Positions 1-12,790 of a stretch of 64,000 nucleotides of DNA are shown one piece after another. Each line of letters begins with the position of its first letter. The first letter of the stretch is position 1. The position numbers and the translations under genes are program-made. This DNA comes from Tolypeutes matacus. Taxonomy: Eukaryota; Chordata; Mammalia; Cingulata; Chlamyphoridae. The notes beneath the pieces are model-generated. The model was not told the origin of the DNA. It did no database searches and worked only from the letters and a program-made list of their open reading frames with translations. Location: positions 7,391,581 through 7,455,580 of the forward strand of contig JAKSZT010054324.1 of NCBI GenBank assembly GCA_026826555.1. Direction: 5' to 3'.

Positions 1-87
1 CCTTCACCAGGAGGCCCCGAGAACTGAACCCGGGGCCTCCCATATGGTAAACGGGAGCCCTACTGATTGAGCCATAGCCGCTTCCCC
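1..87 (-). repeat. tRNA-derived SINE, truncated by window edge
   Basis: The reverse complement reads as a tRNA-like head with an A box (TGGCTCAATCAG type) and a B box (GGGTTCAGTTC). It is nearly the same sequence as the copies at 14864-15057 and 50579-50771. The tail lies to the left, outside the window. This is the monomeric SINE subfamily that resembles xenarthran DAS elements. Confidence 0.85.
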
Positions 88-1095
88 GCCGAGCTTTTCA
101 TGTTAGAAGGTTTTGACTAGTGAACCTTTTAACTTTTCGGTAATAAAAAGACATTTAAAAAAACAAACAAACAAAAAAAAAACACCATTGTGTGTTTAAG
201 ATGAGAATTTATCATTTCTAACAAGAGTTTTTTTAATCAAGTGGACCTGGTGGAATTTGTACAGTCTCTAATATGTCTCATTGTTCAGGATGAAACATGG
301 AACTCTCCATAGTTTGCAAGACTGACACAATTTAAAAAAGCAGTGAAGTAATTGTACTGCTTAGACCCTTTTAATTTTTTCTTGTACTACCTGAATTAAA
401 AAATGATATCTTACAGAAAGAGAAAACATTAAGAAGCTGTACTGCTTATTTGTTTATTAGTATGAAAGAAGGGTGGGGAAAGAGAGATTGATACCAGCTG
501 CAACAGTAGATGCCGTTTTCACTGCTACAGTTAACTGGCTTTCCTCTTTACCACAACAATATTTTGATGAATATAGATCCTTTGCCCCCTCATTTTTTCC
601 CCCAAATGATGCTTAATTGAACAACTCCATCACTTTAATAAGCACAAAATAAAGCAAATAAGAAAAGCCCTGGGGTGGGGAGTATCTGTATAGAGTTAAT
701 TATAATTAACAAAGAAATGAGATTACTGTAGCAAACCCAGACCTTTAACCAAAAGCAGATTTTGCATTAGCTCTGACTTGTTAATAGTCTAACTTCAAAC
801 AAACAAACAAACACCTGTAGAGTCTAACTTTGTCCAGCTGATAAGTTTTTTTTTCCAGCTTTTACTGTCATCATGAGGCCTGCTCCAGTGTTTGAAGGTA
901 GAACTGCCGATCTTTCTTTTAGACCAACTCCTTAAATCAATAAATAATGCAAAATGGTTCTGGTTTTAACTGTGGTGTTTAGGTAAAACATCTCATTCAC
1001 TTTCTCTTAAGCTGAAGAATGCTGTCTAAAATCTTATACTATCATACTTATCATATTCTTACATGCTAGGGGATTTTGCTTATTTTCCCACTTTA

Positions 1096-1481
1096 AAGAT
1101 TTATTTATTTATTCCCCCTCCCCATTGTTTTTGTACTCACTGTCTGCTCTCTGTGTCCATTTGCTGTGTGTTCTTCTGTGCCGCTTTGTGCCTGCTTGTC
1201 TTCTCTTCAGGAAGCACTGAGAACCGATCCTGGGACCTTCTGGAGTGGGAGAGAGGCACTCAATCTCTTGCACCACTGGTTTGCTCCCTGGTTTGCTCTG
1301 TCTCTTATTGTTTCTCCTCTTTGTCTCTCTTTGTTGCATCATCTTTCTGTGCCAGCATTCCTGTGTGGGCCACTCTCTGCTTGGGCCAGCTTGGCTTTAT
1401 CAGGAGGCCTTGGGAATCGAACGCTGAACTTACTATGTGGTAGATGGAAGCCCAGTCGTTTGAGCCACATCTCCTTCCCTG
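1096..1481 (-). repeat. Dimeric tRNA-derived SINE with target-site duplication
   Basis: Read on the minus strand, two tRNA-like units (around 1400-1481 and 1195-1260) each carry a degenerate B box (GGTTC/GTTCGA type) and a CCTCCTGA or CCTGAAGA-like end. They are joined by a roughly 150-base AT/GC-mixed spacer and end in an A-rich tail (TTTATTTATT on +). A 13-base direct repeat, ttttcccacttta, flanks it at 1083-1095 and 1482-1494. The 126-aa and 109-aa open frames here are SINE sequence, not genes. The same dimer occurs at 60757-61119. Confidence 0.85.
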
Positions 1482-3390
1482 TTTTCCCACTTTAGATACA
1501 AGTAATTTTTCTGAATCTTCCTGGTTTTGGATGAAAGTCGTCTTAGTACCCATGTGCATTAGCCAATGAGAATTTAGAGGATTTAATATGCTGGTATTCT
1601 TCTCGATAGCCTAAGACTGAATTGTGTGGAAGTACTTAATGTCTGAAAATGTGATATATTAGGAACCCACAGTTTTGCCAGTTTAAGAAAGGTCATACTG
1701 CATTACCAGCAGATTCATAATTACTGGACCTGGAACTACAGGAAAATAGAGCTCTACCATTGCATAATCGGGCATCAGACATGGTGAAAATTAAATTGAA
1801 AAGGAAAATGCCCTGGTGCTAAGGACACTTACTGTTCCCTCTAGAATTAGGCCACATAGGTAATATTTACTAAATAACGACTATTTGCAGCTTTAATTTC
1901 AGCAGAGAAGTTGTCATTAAACTCTTCACTGTGATCTCATTATATCTATGAAGTCCTGAAATCATTTTTAAATATTTCAGTCTTAGGCCAGCTTTATTAT
2001 TAGTATTTGGGTGGAAGATGAGTCTTTGAGTGAGCCATCTGTATTATGTGAGAGTCTAGGTTGAATTTTTAATCCTTGTGATAATTCCTGGTAATGTCCT
2101 TTTTGAAGCTGGTAAAAATTCCCCAGGTTTCTAGAGATGCTGGCTTGGGCTGTAGTAATAGCATCTCACCAGCCCTCCACCTCAGAGTTTGGTCTTAGTC
2201 AGAGTAGAGTGAGGAGGACCTGTTTAATTGTTAATGTTTAAATGGAAGGACTTATTGCATTCTGCATGTTGCACCTGAGACTTGGACTAAGTTAGGAATT
2301 AAAATTTGGAGAGAAATGTGACTAGAGAGGATGGCATCTTTTCTGTTCTTCTAAGGTTCTCTCAAGCCTTTCCTCTACTGTCTGGTACCAGCATGGTTTT
2401 GTTACATATCACATCTGAAATATTAAGAAAGCTCCTTTGTCAAGTCTGTTGATAGTTGCTTTGGTGCCAGAGTTGTAGTGCACAGCCTGCCGAACAGATA
2501 CACACAGTGAGTGCCCAAGAACAGAAAGTCCATCTGAAGAAATACAACACATTTGCAACTTTATTGTGTTTTGGGGAGGTGGAGGAGAGAAGGGTGCTAC
2601 AATGAGGGAAAAGAGTCTTCTTATTTTAAAGACAAAAAATTTCCTCCCTTTGGAATGAAAACACATTTCCCCAAATTAAATCCTTTGCTTTTTAAGTTAA
2701 GGTGTGCAGTTTTATAGAGTGACTCATTTGGCAACACCACCTTTTCAGTTAGCTTTTTGTTCAAGTATTAGATGGCAGGTTGCAGGAGTCTTGCTTGTCA
2801 AAGAGGTCCATAGTGACCTGTTTCTGCTAACTGGGGTTTTAAAAAAGATTCTTGCTGCTTTGTCGTTTTTTATTTCATAAAACATTACTACTGCTCTAAA
2901 TGAAATAATAGATACACATCAATCAGTGTAGTCACCTTTTATTGTTGATTCAACTACCAGGTTTTTATAGAATTCATTCTGCATTTTATTTGACTTGTAC
3001 ATGAATAGTCTTGGCAGACTTAATTATATTAGTGAAAAAGCACTTTCATCTAAATTATAGGCTGACATCCCATAATTCATACTTACAGATTTGTGAAACA
3101 GATTTATGTAAATCTATCAAATTATTCTAGGTGACATTATTTTTTAAAATTGAGATTTCATTTTAATGGTATTTGTAGAAAGTTTTCATATGAAAATTCT
3201 TAAATGAACTATTTTTAAAAATCTACCTCATCTCCCTTATGAAGACAGAATACTATAACATTTGAGCATGGTGCAATGTAGGCACTCTGTTTAGAGATAT
3301 TAGCTTAGTAAACATAGTACCGGGAGCATGTTGAGAAGAGCATCACTCTCCTAAAGCATAAGCTCCTGGAAGGCAGAGGCTCTTCGTTTG

Positions 3391-4000
3391 TTTGTTCGTT
3401 CATTCATTCAGTGAATATTTAATTATCTTCTCTGCTAGAGTCTTCCATGTTAGCTATGCTCAGCTTGCCCTTACTCTCAAGAGGTTCACAGTCTTGTGGG
3501 GGAAACATCCAAATTGACTATCATAATACATATATGTACTAAGATAAAGGTATAATGGATAGAGCTGTGAGAGGACTAGAGAGTAGCCCTGAACAGTGTG
3601 CTTTGGGGGTGGGGCAAGCTATGGCAGGAAACGGTCTCTTGAGAAAGTCTCAAAAGATACATGGGAATTGACCAGTTGGAAATGTGTATTACTGCCACAG
3701 TATGCGCATTTCAGGGTATATGTGTAGGAGTAGTAGAAGTTGAGGTAAAGTAAGAAGCCAGCGATGACCTTGGGATCCAAAGTATGCTTGGGTTTGCCTT
3801 TTAAGGAAGATCAACATTATAGTGGAGGATGGCTGGTTTTGGAGTTAATGGGAGTCTAAGGAAAGGGTAGATGGGTTAGGACATTGTAGCAGTAGTTCAA
3901 GCGAGGAGTAATACATGAGAACCGGTACTCATGCAGAGGAGGTGGGAAGGAAAGGCCAATTTTGCTGGTAGACCTGGCAGGATGTGATACCGTATCATAG
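3391..4000 (-). repeat. Ancient L2-like LINE fossil
   Basis: It begins with gttcattcattcagtgaatattta, the reverse complement of the L2 3' end. It continues with degenerate text (ctcaagaggttcacagtcttgtggggg) that I recognise from dispersed mammalian L2-like repeats. The right boundary is uncertain. Confidence 0.5.
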
Positions 4001-4039
4001 AACTTGAGCTGAAATAAGTCTCTTTGTACATCTTCCCTA

Positions 4040-4365
4040 TTAGGCTGTGAGCTACTTCCTTTTAGTCTTGGGTCAAATGTTGTTACCTCAAGATGAGGCC
4101 TACCCTCATATTTTTATATTTAAGCAGGAGTATTTCCCTTTCCCCCTACTCTGTCCTAAGTTCTCATCCTTCCCTACTTTTTTTTTTTTCTCCATACCCC
4201 TTATGGAGCCTTCTAATATACTGTAGAACTTGTTCATTTTTCTGCCTCTTATACCCTACCAGAATGTAATTTTTATTGGGGCAGGAACTTTATGTCTCTG
4301 TGCTGTATCCTCAGGGCCTAGCAAAAAATAGACTTTCCATAATTAGTTGTTGAATGAATGAATGC
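4040..4365 (+). repeat. L2 LINE 3' end fragment
   Basis: It shows the L2 3' pattern in order: GTCAAATGTTGTTACCTC, then CAGAATGTAA, GGGGCAGGAACTTTATGTCT, GCTGTATCCTCAGGGCCTAGC, and the terminal TTGTTGAATGAATGAATG. Diverged and old. Confidence 0.75.
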
Positions 4366-5904
4366 TAAATGTATGTGATACATGTCTATGATGACTTTTG
4401 GCATCTTTTTTTTTTTTTTAATACAGCATTTTGTTTTTCCACAGTGTTGAGATGAGTCTCACTTAATATTGGTTGCATAGAATTAAATTAATGTAGCAAG
4501 TTTATAATCAAGAATTATGGTGTTCTCTTGCCTTTACCTTTAAACCTGAGGGGGTAATTTGATATTCTGAACATTGGTAGTAATTTGAAATATAAAAGAC
4601 TAAATAAAGTGACCTTTGAATAAAATGGGTTCAGAAGATAGTGTTTATTTAATTAAAATATGCAATTAAATTTTTAATTAAACAAGTATGCTATTAAAAG
4701 CAATGTAGGTAGCAAGGGAATGCTGCTGCTATGAATTATGCACAGTTGAGGATAAATTGGAGTTTTTTTTATTTTCCCACAGCACTTCGTTACTAAATGG
4801 ATTCTCTTCCAGTTTCCTCTACCTGCTCTGACTTCTGCAGGGCTCTGAGTGGTCCTTGGTCCCATTCAGAGGCCTGTGGAGTGTTTCAGCTCTGTGCTTT
4901 AGATCACTTGACTGTGGTTCTAAAAAGCCTATTTATGACTGTTTTCCTTATGCCAGGAGCATTTTATAAGTGATTTATCTATCTCTTGTGAAGAAGGGAT
5001 CCTTTCTACGGGATGCTTGTTAGATGTAAAAAGAGGGTGAAAAACAAAAGGCATCGCCTCACATGGTATACAGATACATGTGCTGAAGTGTGGTATTGAC
5101 CTGGATTTTTCAGTGCCTGTGTGAAGAAGGTCTTAAGCTGTTTGATGTTCAGATAGCATCCTCCATAGTGAAGTTCTGGAGTTCCTGCCATGGCTGTTAG
5201 GACCAAGACTTGGATAAATGGTTTCAAAATCCCTGAGAGAATGTGACCACAGGTAACCTATATGGATAGTTGGGGACAAGTGGTGTTGACCCTGTTCATG
5301 ATATCAGTCACCAAGATGTGTCTCGAAAGCTCTTTGGGAGAGCCTTACCTTTGTTATTTTGTTCAGAATTTTCCTTTAATCATTTGATTTCCATTATGGT
5401 TATATTTGGAATTTAAATGTAGAGCTTTATAAATTTTTTAAAGAAGTGACTCTTGGTTGTTGGATTATCAGTATGCACATTCTAAATTCAGAGTGACTTG
5501 GAAAACAGATTTGAATGATATGGGGAAATGATGCTTGATGATTGGTGGCTTATGTCTCCTATTAGCTGATGAACACAACAGTGGAAAAAGTACATCCAGG
5601 TTTTTTACTTGATGTTTGACTTGCAACTGCTGCTGTTTTTTAAAAAATCTGTACTCACTTATAATATCCAGAAATATGTCCTACGTAAATAAGATGTGGT
5701 TTACATTGTCATAGAGAAGAATAACCACATAGAAGTTCACAGATAGTGAAAACAGATTATTTGCTCAAAAAAGAAATTTGAGGCGGTGGGCAACTAAGAT
5801 ACAATTTGTTGTGGTAAAACCCTATTAGAAAATGCCCAGTTACCTAATATTTCAGGTGTATAGAAGATGGTCCATCATCAGATATAACCTAGATGTGAGT
5901 TGAG

Positions 5905-6030
5905 TAGAGGAGAGCATTTGAGAGTAAGGCGTCCTGGGTTTAAGTCCTGACTTCATCACTTCCTACCTGTGTTTTTGATTTGGGGCAGCTAATTGACCTT
6001 GCCAGGCCTGATATCATTTCTGTTTCATAG
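5905..6030 (+). repeat. MIR SINE fossil
   Basis: The run cctgggtttaagtcctgac, cttcctacctgtg, ggcagctaattgacctt and ttctgtttcat follows the MIR core on the plus strand. Diverged. Confidence 0.65.
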
Positions 6031-6991
6031 GATAGGATAAGAATCTGAATATCTTACATGATTAATTGGAAGCTAAAGTTCAGCAGTAAAACACCATACA
6101 CATGAAAGGTGAGAATGGGGAGAGTCTTGCCTATCTTGGTGTCATCTGTGGGGCCTTTATAGATTTGAGACATCCAATAAATATTTTCTGGCTTGACGAA
6201 ACTCAGTTTAAAATGAAAATCCTGTAAAGTTCCTATCTCCTTATATTCCCATTTTGTGTGCCAACATTTAAATGCAGCCACAAGAGTGGATTTAGGAAAG
6301 CTGCATTATAGTAGTGGCTATCTCCTTTATTAGTTTGCTTGGGATAATAGTAAAATTTTGGGACCTCAAATGTATTTTAATTGATGGTGACACTTTTGCA
6401 AATAATGTTACTAGGCAGATTAGAAACTCTGTAGGAGGAGGAGGTCATTTGGGAATAAATATTGTCTAAGTGTAATAAGCCTACAGGTACTAGAGATTTG
6501 ATTTAGCTATTATAGCTAGCCATGATTGCTTGAGGGGTCAGTTCAAAGATGATGCATTTAGTGGATGAGCCACTTGATGTGATGTTGATAATATCTTTGG
6601 TAACTTTTGGCTAAATAACACCATTAAGCTTCTCATTGATTCATTTAGCAAAACTTTGAGTTGCCATATTTGTTAGGAACTGGGAGTAAGAGCTCAGTGG
6701 CCAGCATGGGAAACAGCTAAGCAGCTTTTCACTTTACCCAGTGTCCAACTCCAGCGTGCAGTGTTACACCCAAGGCTGACCTCAGGAGGCCAATATACTG
6801 CTTCTCTGAATTGATGGGTAACTTGAAGATTTCAGAAGAGACATCTATATACGTCTTTAAAATGTAATTTGTAAAAAGACAGTATTCTCTGCAGAGTCAC
6901 TTTACATGTGCCCAGACCATCAGTGCTTGGTCCCTTTCAGGACTCTCAGAAGTTCCCTTCTATATTCCCGTATTAACGTCTCTTCGTTCAA

Positions 6992-7201
6992 GCAATGGTT
7001 TTCAACCCTGGCTGCATGTTAGAGTCGCTGAGATTAAGAAGACAAAACAAAACAAAAACTGGTACCAATGCTTGTTCCCAAACTAGTAAAATCAAAATCT
7101 TTGGGTGTGAGACTCAGGCATCAGGGTTTTTTGTTTTGTTTTTATGATCTATGATTTTAAAAAATTGATTCCATTGTGCAGCCATAATTGAGAAAGCACT
7201 G
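6992..7201 (+). repeat. MER5-type hAT-Charlie DNA transposon fossil
   Basis: It starts caatggttttcaaccctggctgcatgttag and ends gagaaagcactg, matching the MER5 termini (CAGTGGTTCTCAA and its complement). The middle is diverged and has picked up short AAAAC/TTTTG runs. Confidence 0.6.
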
Positions 7202-7499
7202 TGATTAGAAGCTGCTAAAATGTAGGTAGAGCGACCGTGCAAGTAGAAAGAGAGAATTGACTCTTAATGTTGGTACAGTTGATAATTTGATTTATTTTGT
7301 CATAGAATAGGGGTGTGACAAACTGCATAACCCTTGGTCTGCCTTTTCCTTTCTCCATGATATTTGTAGCATCTTTCTGATTTAACTTGAAATGAATATA
7401 CTTAAACTCTTTAACAGGTAGTATATACACATTTTAAAAAATCTTTTGTCTGGGTTGTTCTGCTTCTCTCACTAATGAATGTCCTCATCATTGTCCTAG

Positions 7500-7660
7500 C
7501 AGCCTTGTTGAGTAGAAATTAATTATCCTTATTTTAGAGAAAAGGAAGCTATGGCCAGAGAGGCTACGTTGCTTGTTCCAAGTCACACAGCTAGTTAAAT
7601 GGCAGAGCCAGTATTGAAACTTGTGTCTATCTCCAAAGCTCATATCCTTTCCATATTAGT
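7500..7660 (-). repeat. MIR SINE fossil
   Basis: This is the reverse complement of the MIR core: attatccttattttagag, gccagagaggctacg, agtcacacagctagttaaat and ggcagagccagtattgaaac. Confidence 0.75.
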
Positions 7661-8814
7661 TGCTTCCTTGAGCATATTTATGTTCAGCCAACGTGACTCC
7701 TGCTTGATGATATTAGAAGTGCAGTGCATTTCGTAAGAGGGCATTATGCGTGCAGTAGACAGGTGATGAATGTTAAATTATAAAAAGTCAAATGCTTGAA
7801 AATACAGTGGTTACATGTATGATTTCTTTCATATAGAACGGTGAATAAAATAAAACCCCTGAAGTTTAGTAAGAAAAAGAACAAATATTCTCAATTAATT
7901 TTAGCCCCCCCTTTATAAAAAAAACAGGAAAAAATACAATTTGTTGAGAGCATAAGATAGCAATGGTTATATCCAGTTCTGTGAATAGTTCCCAAAATAC
8001 AATCACAGGTTTTCATCTTTATTAGACACTTAATTTATTTAGGTTTCTATTTCTTTGTGTAGTTACAAAGAACCAGATTAAGGTAACCAGATTGGCTGTT
8101 AAAATACCTGTATTCATAACCATATGGTGCTAAGGTGCCCCATCAAGAATAAAGCCCTTACTTCTTTATGAAACTGATTGATGCAAAAACTGTATTTAAT
8201 AAACACATTTGGACCTTTACTGGGCAACTTCCAGGAAACCTTTTATTAGTTTTCCTTGACTTGATTAAACTTAGTTATGTCCATATTTGTCACCTACTCT
8301 TTAGTGTTTCTCACTGTTTCAAGCTGAGAAACTTTCCCGTAGTTGAAAAGTTGAGACCTTTAATATTTGCTTAAATTGTGTATACATTCCATTGATTTCA
8401 ACCCCATGATACCTCTCATATTCTGAGCATTCAGGCTTTATTAACAGTGGTGAGAAGGTTCATATAATGGGGGAAAGGAAAAATTTATTTTGAGGTGACA
8501 AAAATTTGCTCTAAAACTTGTTTTGTTTGTTTTGTTTTAATGTCTTTTTTTCCCTCTTGTACATATTCTAATTGGCTTGGATGTTTCAGTGTAAATCTGT
8601 GTTCATATTTTCTTATACTCCTTATCTAGATCATAAAACCCATTTTTAGAAAATTTGATCCAGTTTATTTGAAGGAAGCACTCCTCTAAAAACAAATATA
8701 CATATATACATATATATGGTTCTTTATCACTTTAGATTCTGAAATAATTGTACTTGGTACAAGGCTGTAAAGGTGTCTAGGTAAAATTTATAGAACACTG
8801 GCAGATTCTTGCAC

Positions 8815-8940
8815 TCTTATGGGTAAGGAAACTGAAGCTGAAAAGGTTGTGACTATTAAGCCACTCAGCAGCTATGCAGAGATTTGCACCCACAGTTTCT
8901 GAAGTTGAATGTTGCACTACTGCTGACACTATCTGGCTCA
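8815..8940 (-). repeat. MIR SINE fossil
   Basis: The pattern ggtaaggaaactgaagctga, ccactcagcagctatgcaga and gatttgcacccac is a diverged antisense MIR core. Confidence 0.6.
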
Positions 8941-9022
8941 GGCAGGGCATGTTTAATGGAACAGTTTGGTGATGTCCCCCCCCCCCCCAACAGCGCTGAT
9001 TGCTGAGTTAACTGATGTTTAA

Positions 9023-9319
<297 letters not shown>

Positions 9320-9581
9320 TAAATTTTTTTTTTTTTATATTTACTTGCAGAACAGAAGTTCAAGAAAAATTTAAGATTTACTTAGTTCTTTCTTCTATTC
9401 ATCTCAGACCCATATAGATACTTCTCTGGGAGGCTTAACAAACTTTTTCATGTTTGTTGCATGAGGGGGGCAGGTGTATATTTGTGAGTACTATATGTAA
9501 TCACATGTTTATTAACAACAAGGAAAATCTCCTTTCCCTATAGAGAATAACTGCCCTATATCTAGACCTATTCTTCTAACA

Positions 9582-9880
9582 CAGGGGCTGGCGAACTTTT
9601 TAAATAAAGGGTCAGATATTATATTTCAGGTTTTGTGGGCCATCTATCACCCCTTCTCAACTCTGCCTTTTGTAGCATGAAAGCAGCTATAAACAATACA
9701 TAAATGAATGGGTGAGGCTGTGTTCCAATAAAGCTTTATGTATGGGCATCGAAATTTGAATTTCATGTAATGTTCATGAAGTGTTATTCTTTTTATATTT
9801 TCCCAAACATTTAAAAACTATTCTTAGTTCACGTGTGAGACAAAAAAAAGGGCAACAGTCCTTGAGCTGTAGTTTGACTT
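9582..9880 (+). repeat. hAT-type nonautonomous DNA transposon fossil
   Basis: It begins CAGGGGCTGGCGAACTTTTT and continues with AAAGGGTCAGATA, GTTTTGTGGGCCATC, GTTCCAATAAAGCTTTATG, ending near gagctgtagtttgact. This is a well-known mammalian MER1-group pattern. I do not assign the exact subfamily. A second copy is at 38475-38666. Confidence 0.7.
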
Positions 9881-11659
9881 TGTTCTAGCTGATTCAGCTT
9901 GCTTTGAGGAAACTAACTCGAAGAGCTTAAATGCCACGCAGATTACTTTTCCTGTCATAGTTTTCTTTTCAAGACCTAAGGTCAATAATTTTGTGCATAC
10001 CTTTTCTCTTTTGTGAATTTTTGAAATTCTTAGGTAGATTCTCCCTGCATAAGAAGTTAATCCAATCCATAGAATAGATTTCTATTCCTTTATAAAGTAA
10101 GAGGGATGTTGTCATCAGTTTATCCTCTCCTGTCCCAATGCTAACATTGCCAATCAATCTTGGCAGTCTTTCTCAGTGAGTCTAGATGTAGCTCCCAAAT
10201 ATTTTTCAAAGTAGTATTCCAAGCAACCTCCATCATTTGACTCAAGTTGAAAACTATTTTTTACCCTTGATTTACGCAACCAGCTCAGACTATAGCCTGA
10301 AGTGGTGAGAGGAAGTTAGTCAAGGCTGACTGTGGCATCCATCTTGCTTAGAGGCTTGTCTGGAAGATTTCTACTCATTTTTTCAGGTATCTGGAAATGC
10401 AGTATCATCTTTGTGTTTAAAAGTTGCTTCTCTCAGAATTATCAGTTAAGGTGTAATTTGTTAGCTTTGGATAGTTTTGACATCTCATACCTTATATTTA
10501 TTTGCCCATAAGAAACATGTCCACCAGCTGTATCTTATCTAAAGGAATCTATATGCCATAGCTCCCAAATATAATTTCATATAAGATGTCCAAGAATTCT
10601 AGGTGTTTCTTGATCAAGAAAGTGTCAAATGAAAAGATCCATCCTTCAGTCAGAAAATGAACTTGCCACCATATAGTATCAAAATTTGAGGAAAAATTAA
10701 ACTTCTAATACACTTTAAGTTAATAATACTTAGGATTGTTTGTTTTAACATTTGATTTTTCAACGTGGACTGATTTTTCTGTCTACACTTTTCTGCATAG
10801 TTTTGTTTATGTCACAGATATTAATCTTTTTAATAGTACCATGAAGTAATATACACCCTTAGAAAAAAGACATCCACTATCCAGTTACCTTCAGACTATT
10901 TTATGTGTTCTGTCCTACTGCATATTTTTTCAGGCTCTCCCTTCCCTAATGTAATTTGACTTCCAGGATTGCTGCTAATTTATCATAGTTCTGAGGTCCT
11001 GAATTGTGGTTACTGGGGGAAGTGAAAAAGATGGTTAGGATGGCTCATCCCAGGAAATACTCTTCCTCATTCCAGAAATAACTACCCTTACGTAATTCTG
11101 ATTGGGTTCTTTTGCTATATGGCTTTATGTCCTGACTTCAGTAGGGTCCAGAAGAAGGCAGAAATGCAGGGGAAATGGGTCACCATAGGAGAAATGTCCA
11201 TAGCCTGCAAGGAAGGACACTGATGACAGCTTTTTCCTCACTGTACATCATCAGCCTTCTCTCCTCAGGGCCTAGCTGCTTGGTCTGAATACATGGAAGA
11301 AAGGACAGTAATGCCTTGTGGCTTTTACACTGTGACATCTGCTACTTCTCTTCTGATTTTCTGAAATGGGGGTGGGGGTGATGGGTAAGCAGCAGCTACT
11401 CCTTTCCCCGCCCCCATTTGGTTCCTGCAGAAATATCAGATAACAGCTGGTATCCTCAATTTGGTCCAGATTTCTCCGAGAGGCAAAGCAGACCATTTTC
11501 CAAAACTATATAGCACCGTTTGTGTCTGTCTGTTCTTTCTGTATGTTTCTTTTCTTATTTTCAGTTAGACATGTTTTGTGGTCTTAGTTTAATCTTGAAC
11601 CAGATTTTTCTAGTATTCACTGCTTTACATACTTTTTGGAAGCTGCATTTAAGCCTTCC

Positions 11660-12420
11660 TATTCCCAGGGATATTATTCCATAAATTAGTCTGTTTTTCT
11701 TTCCTCTAGTCTATCCTGTTGATGGCTGTCAGACTAATCTTACAAAAACACCACTTTCCTCATGTTGCTTTTCACTCAAAATTTTATTATGTTCCCTGCT
11801 GTTTTCACTCTATCATTTAAATACTTAGCTTTTGAGGAGTGACCCCAGTGCTATTTCCTACTGTTTTCCACCCTAGTCACACTGACTTCTTACACTTTCA
11901 AGCTGATCTTATTCCCAGCCCTTGTACATATGCTCTTGTACCTCCCACTTCCTAGCATACCCTTTCCCACTCATTTTCAGCTTAACATTGGCCATCCCGT
12001 CTTTTGGAGCCCAGCTGAGGTCCTTCCTTCAGCTGCTTCCATGTTGCAGAGTTGTTCAACCTTGGGTTGGATTCTCCCTTTTTTGAAATCTGTGTCCTTT
12101 ACCCATGAGGAACCACAGAAGTTTGGGGGTTAAGTACTACCCTCTGCCTCCCAATAAGAAAGTTGAGACCTTGGTGGTCTTACAGTTTAGCCTAGACCAG
12201 GCAGTTGAAAAATAGCTTGTCTTCTGATAACCTACACTAAAACTCTTGCCAGGGCATCTTGCTGTCCTTTAGAAAGCTGCAGTAGATTGGTTAATGCATA
12301 CTTTATTTACAAGTATATAATTGTGTACTCCTTGAGTTCAGGTTTTTGTCTTCCATACCAGCTGCCATTTATTATCCATTTGGTAAAATTCCTAGTTATT
12401 GGAATATTGAAACAGTGAAT
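11660..12420 (+). repeat. Diverged L2 LINE fragment
   Basis: The order of motifs (ctagtcacactgacttctt, cccttgtacatatgctcttg, tttcagcttaacattggcc, then a ctccttgagttcaggttt segment) follows the L2 3' region on the plus strand. Heavily diverged, with approximate edges. The 67-aa frame inside is not a gene. Confidence 0.55.
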
Positions 12421-12579
12421 GAAGTGCTGTGAAAGCTGGTTTATTTAGCAATTCCTCATGGGGCTTTTTAATAGCATTAGCTTTGTACAGTTTTGTGCAG
12501 TAGATAGATGGTTGAATAAATGGTAAATATTGAATATTTTTGCAATGAGTGACACAGAGTTCCTCAGGCACCAGGAGAT

Positions 12580-12790
12580 CCTAAAGCATTCATTCCCAAA
12601 TTTGGCTGCATCAGAATCACAACGAGAGCCAGTTAAAAATACAGGTTCCTGGACCCCCCCCCCACCAACCCCCCTTCAGACCTATTAGGTCAGTTCCCAG
12701 AGGTGAGGCTTGAAAAATCTGTTTTTACATAAACTTCCCAAGTAATTCCTGACAGTGAGTCTTAAGGCCTACTACTGCTTATGAGCCACC
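12580..12790 (+). repeat. MER5-type DNA transposon fossil
   Basis: Recognisable by ggctgcatcagaatcac, aatacaggttcctggaccc, agacctattaggtcag and gaggcttgaaaaatctg, in MER5 order. It includes a C-rich homopolymer run at about 12655-12663. Confidence 0.75.

Noticed and set aside
1063..1495. Two overlapping open frames of 126 and 109 aa
   Set aside because: They lie in a dimeric tRNA-derived SINE with a perfect 13-bp TSD.
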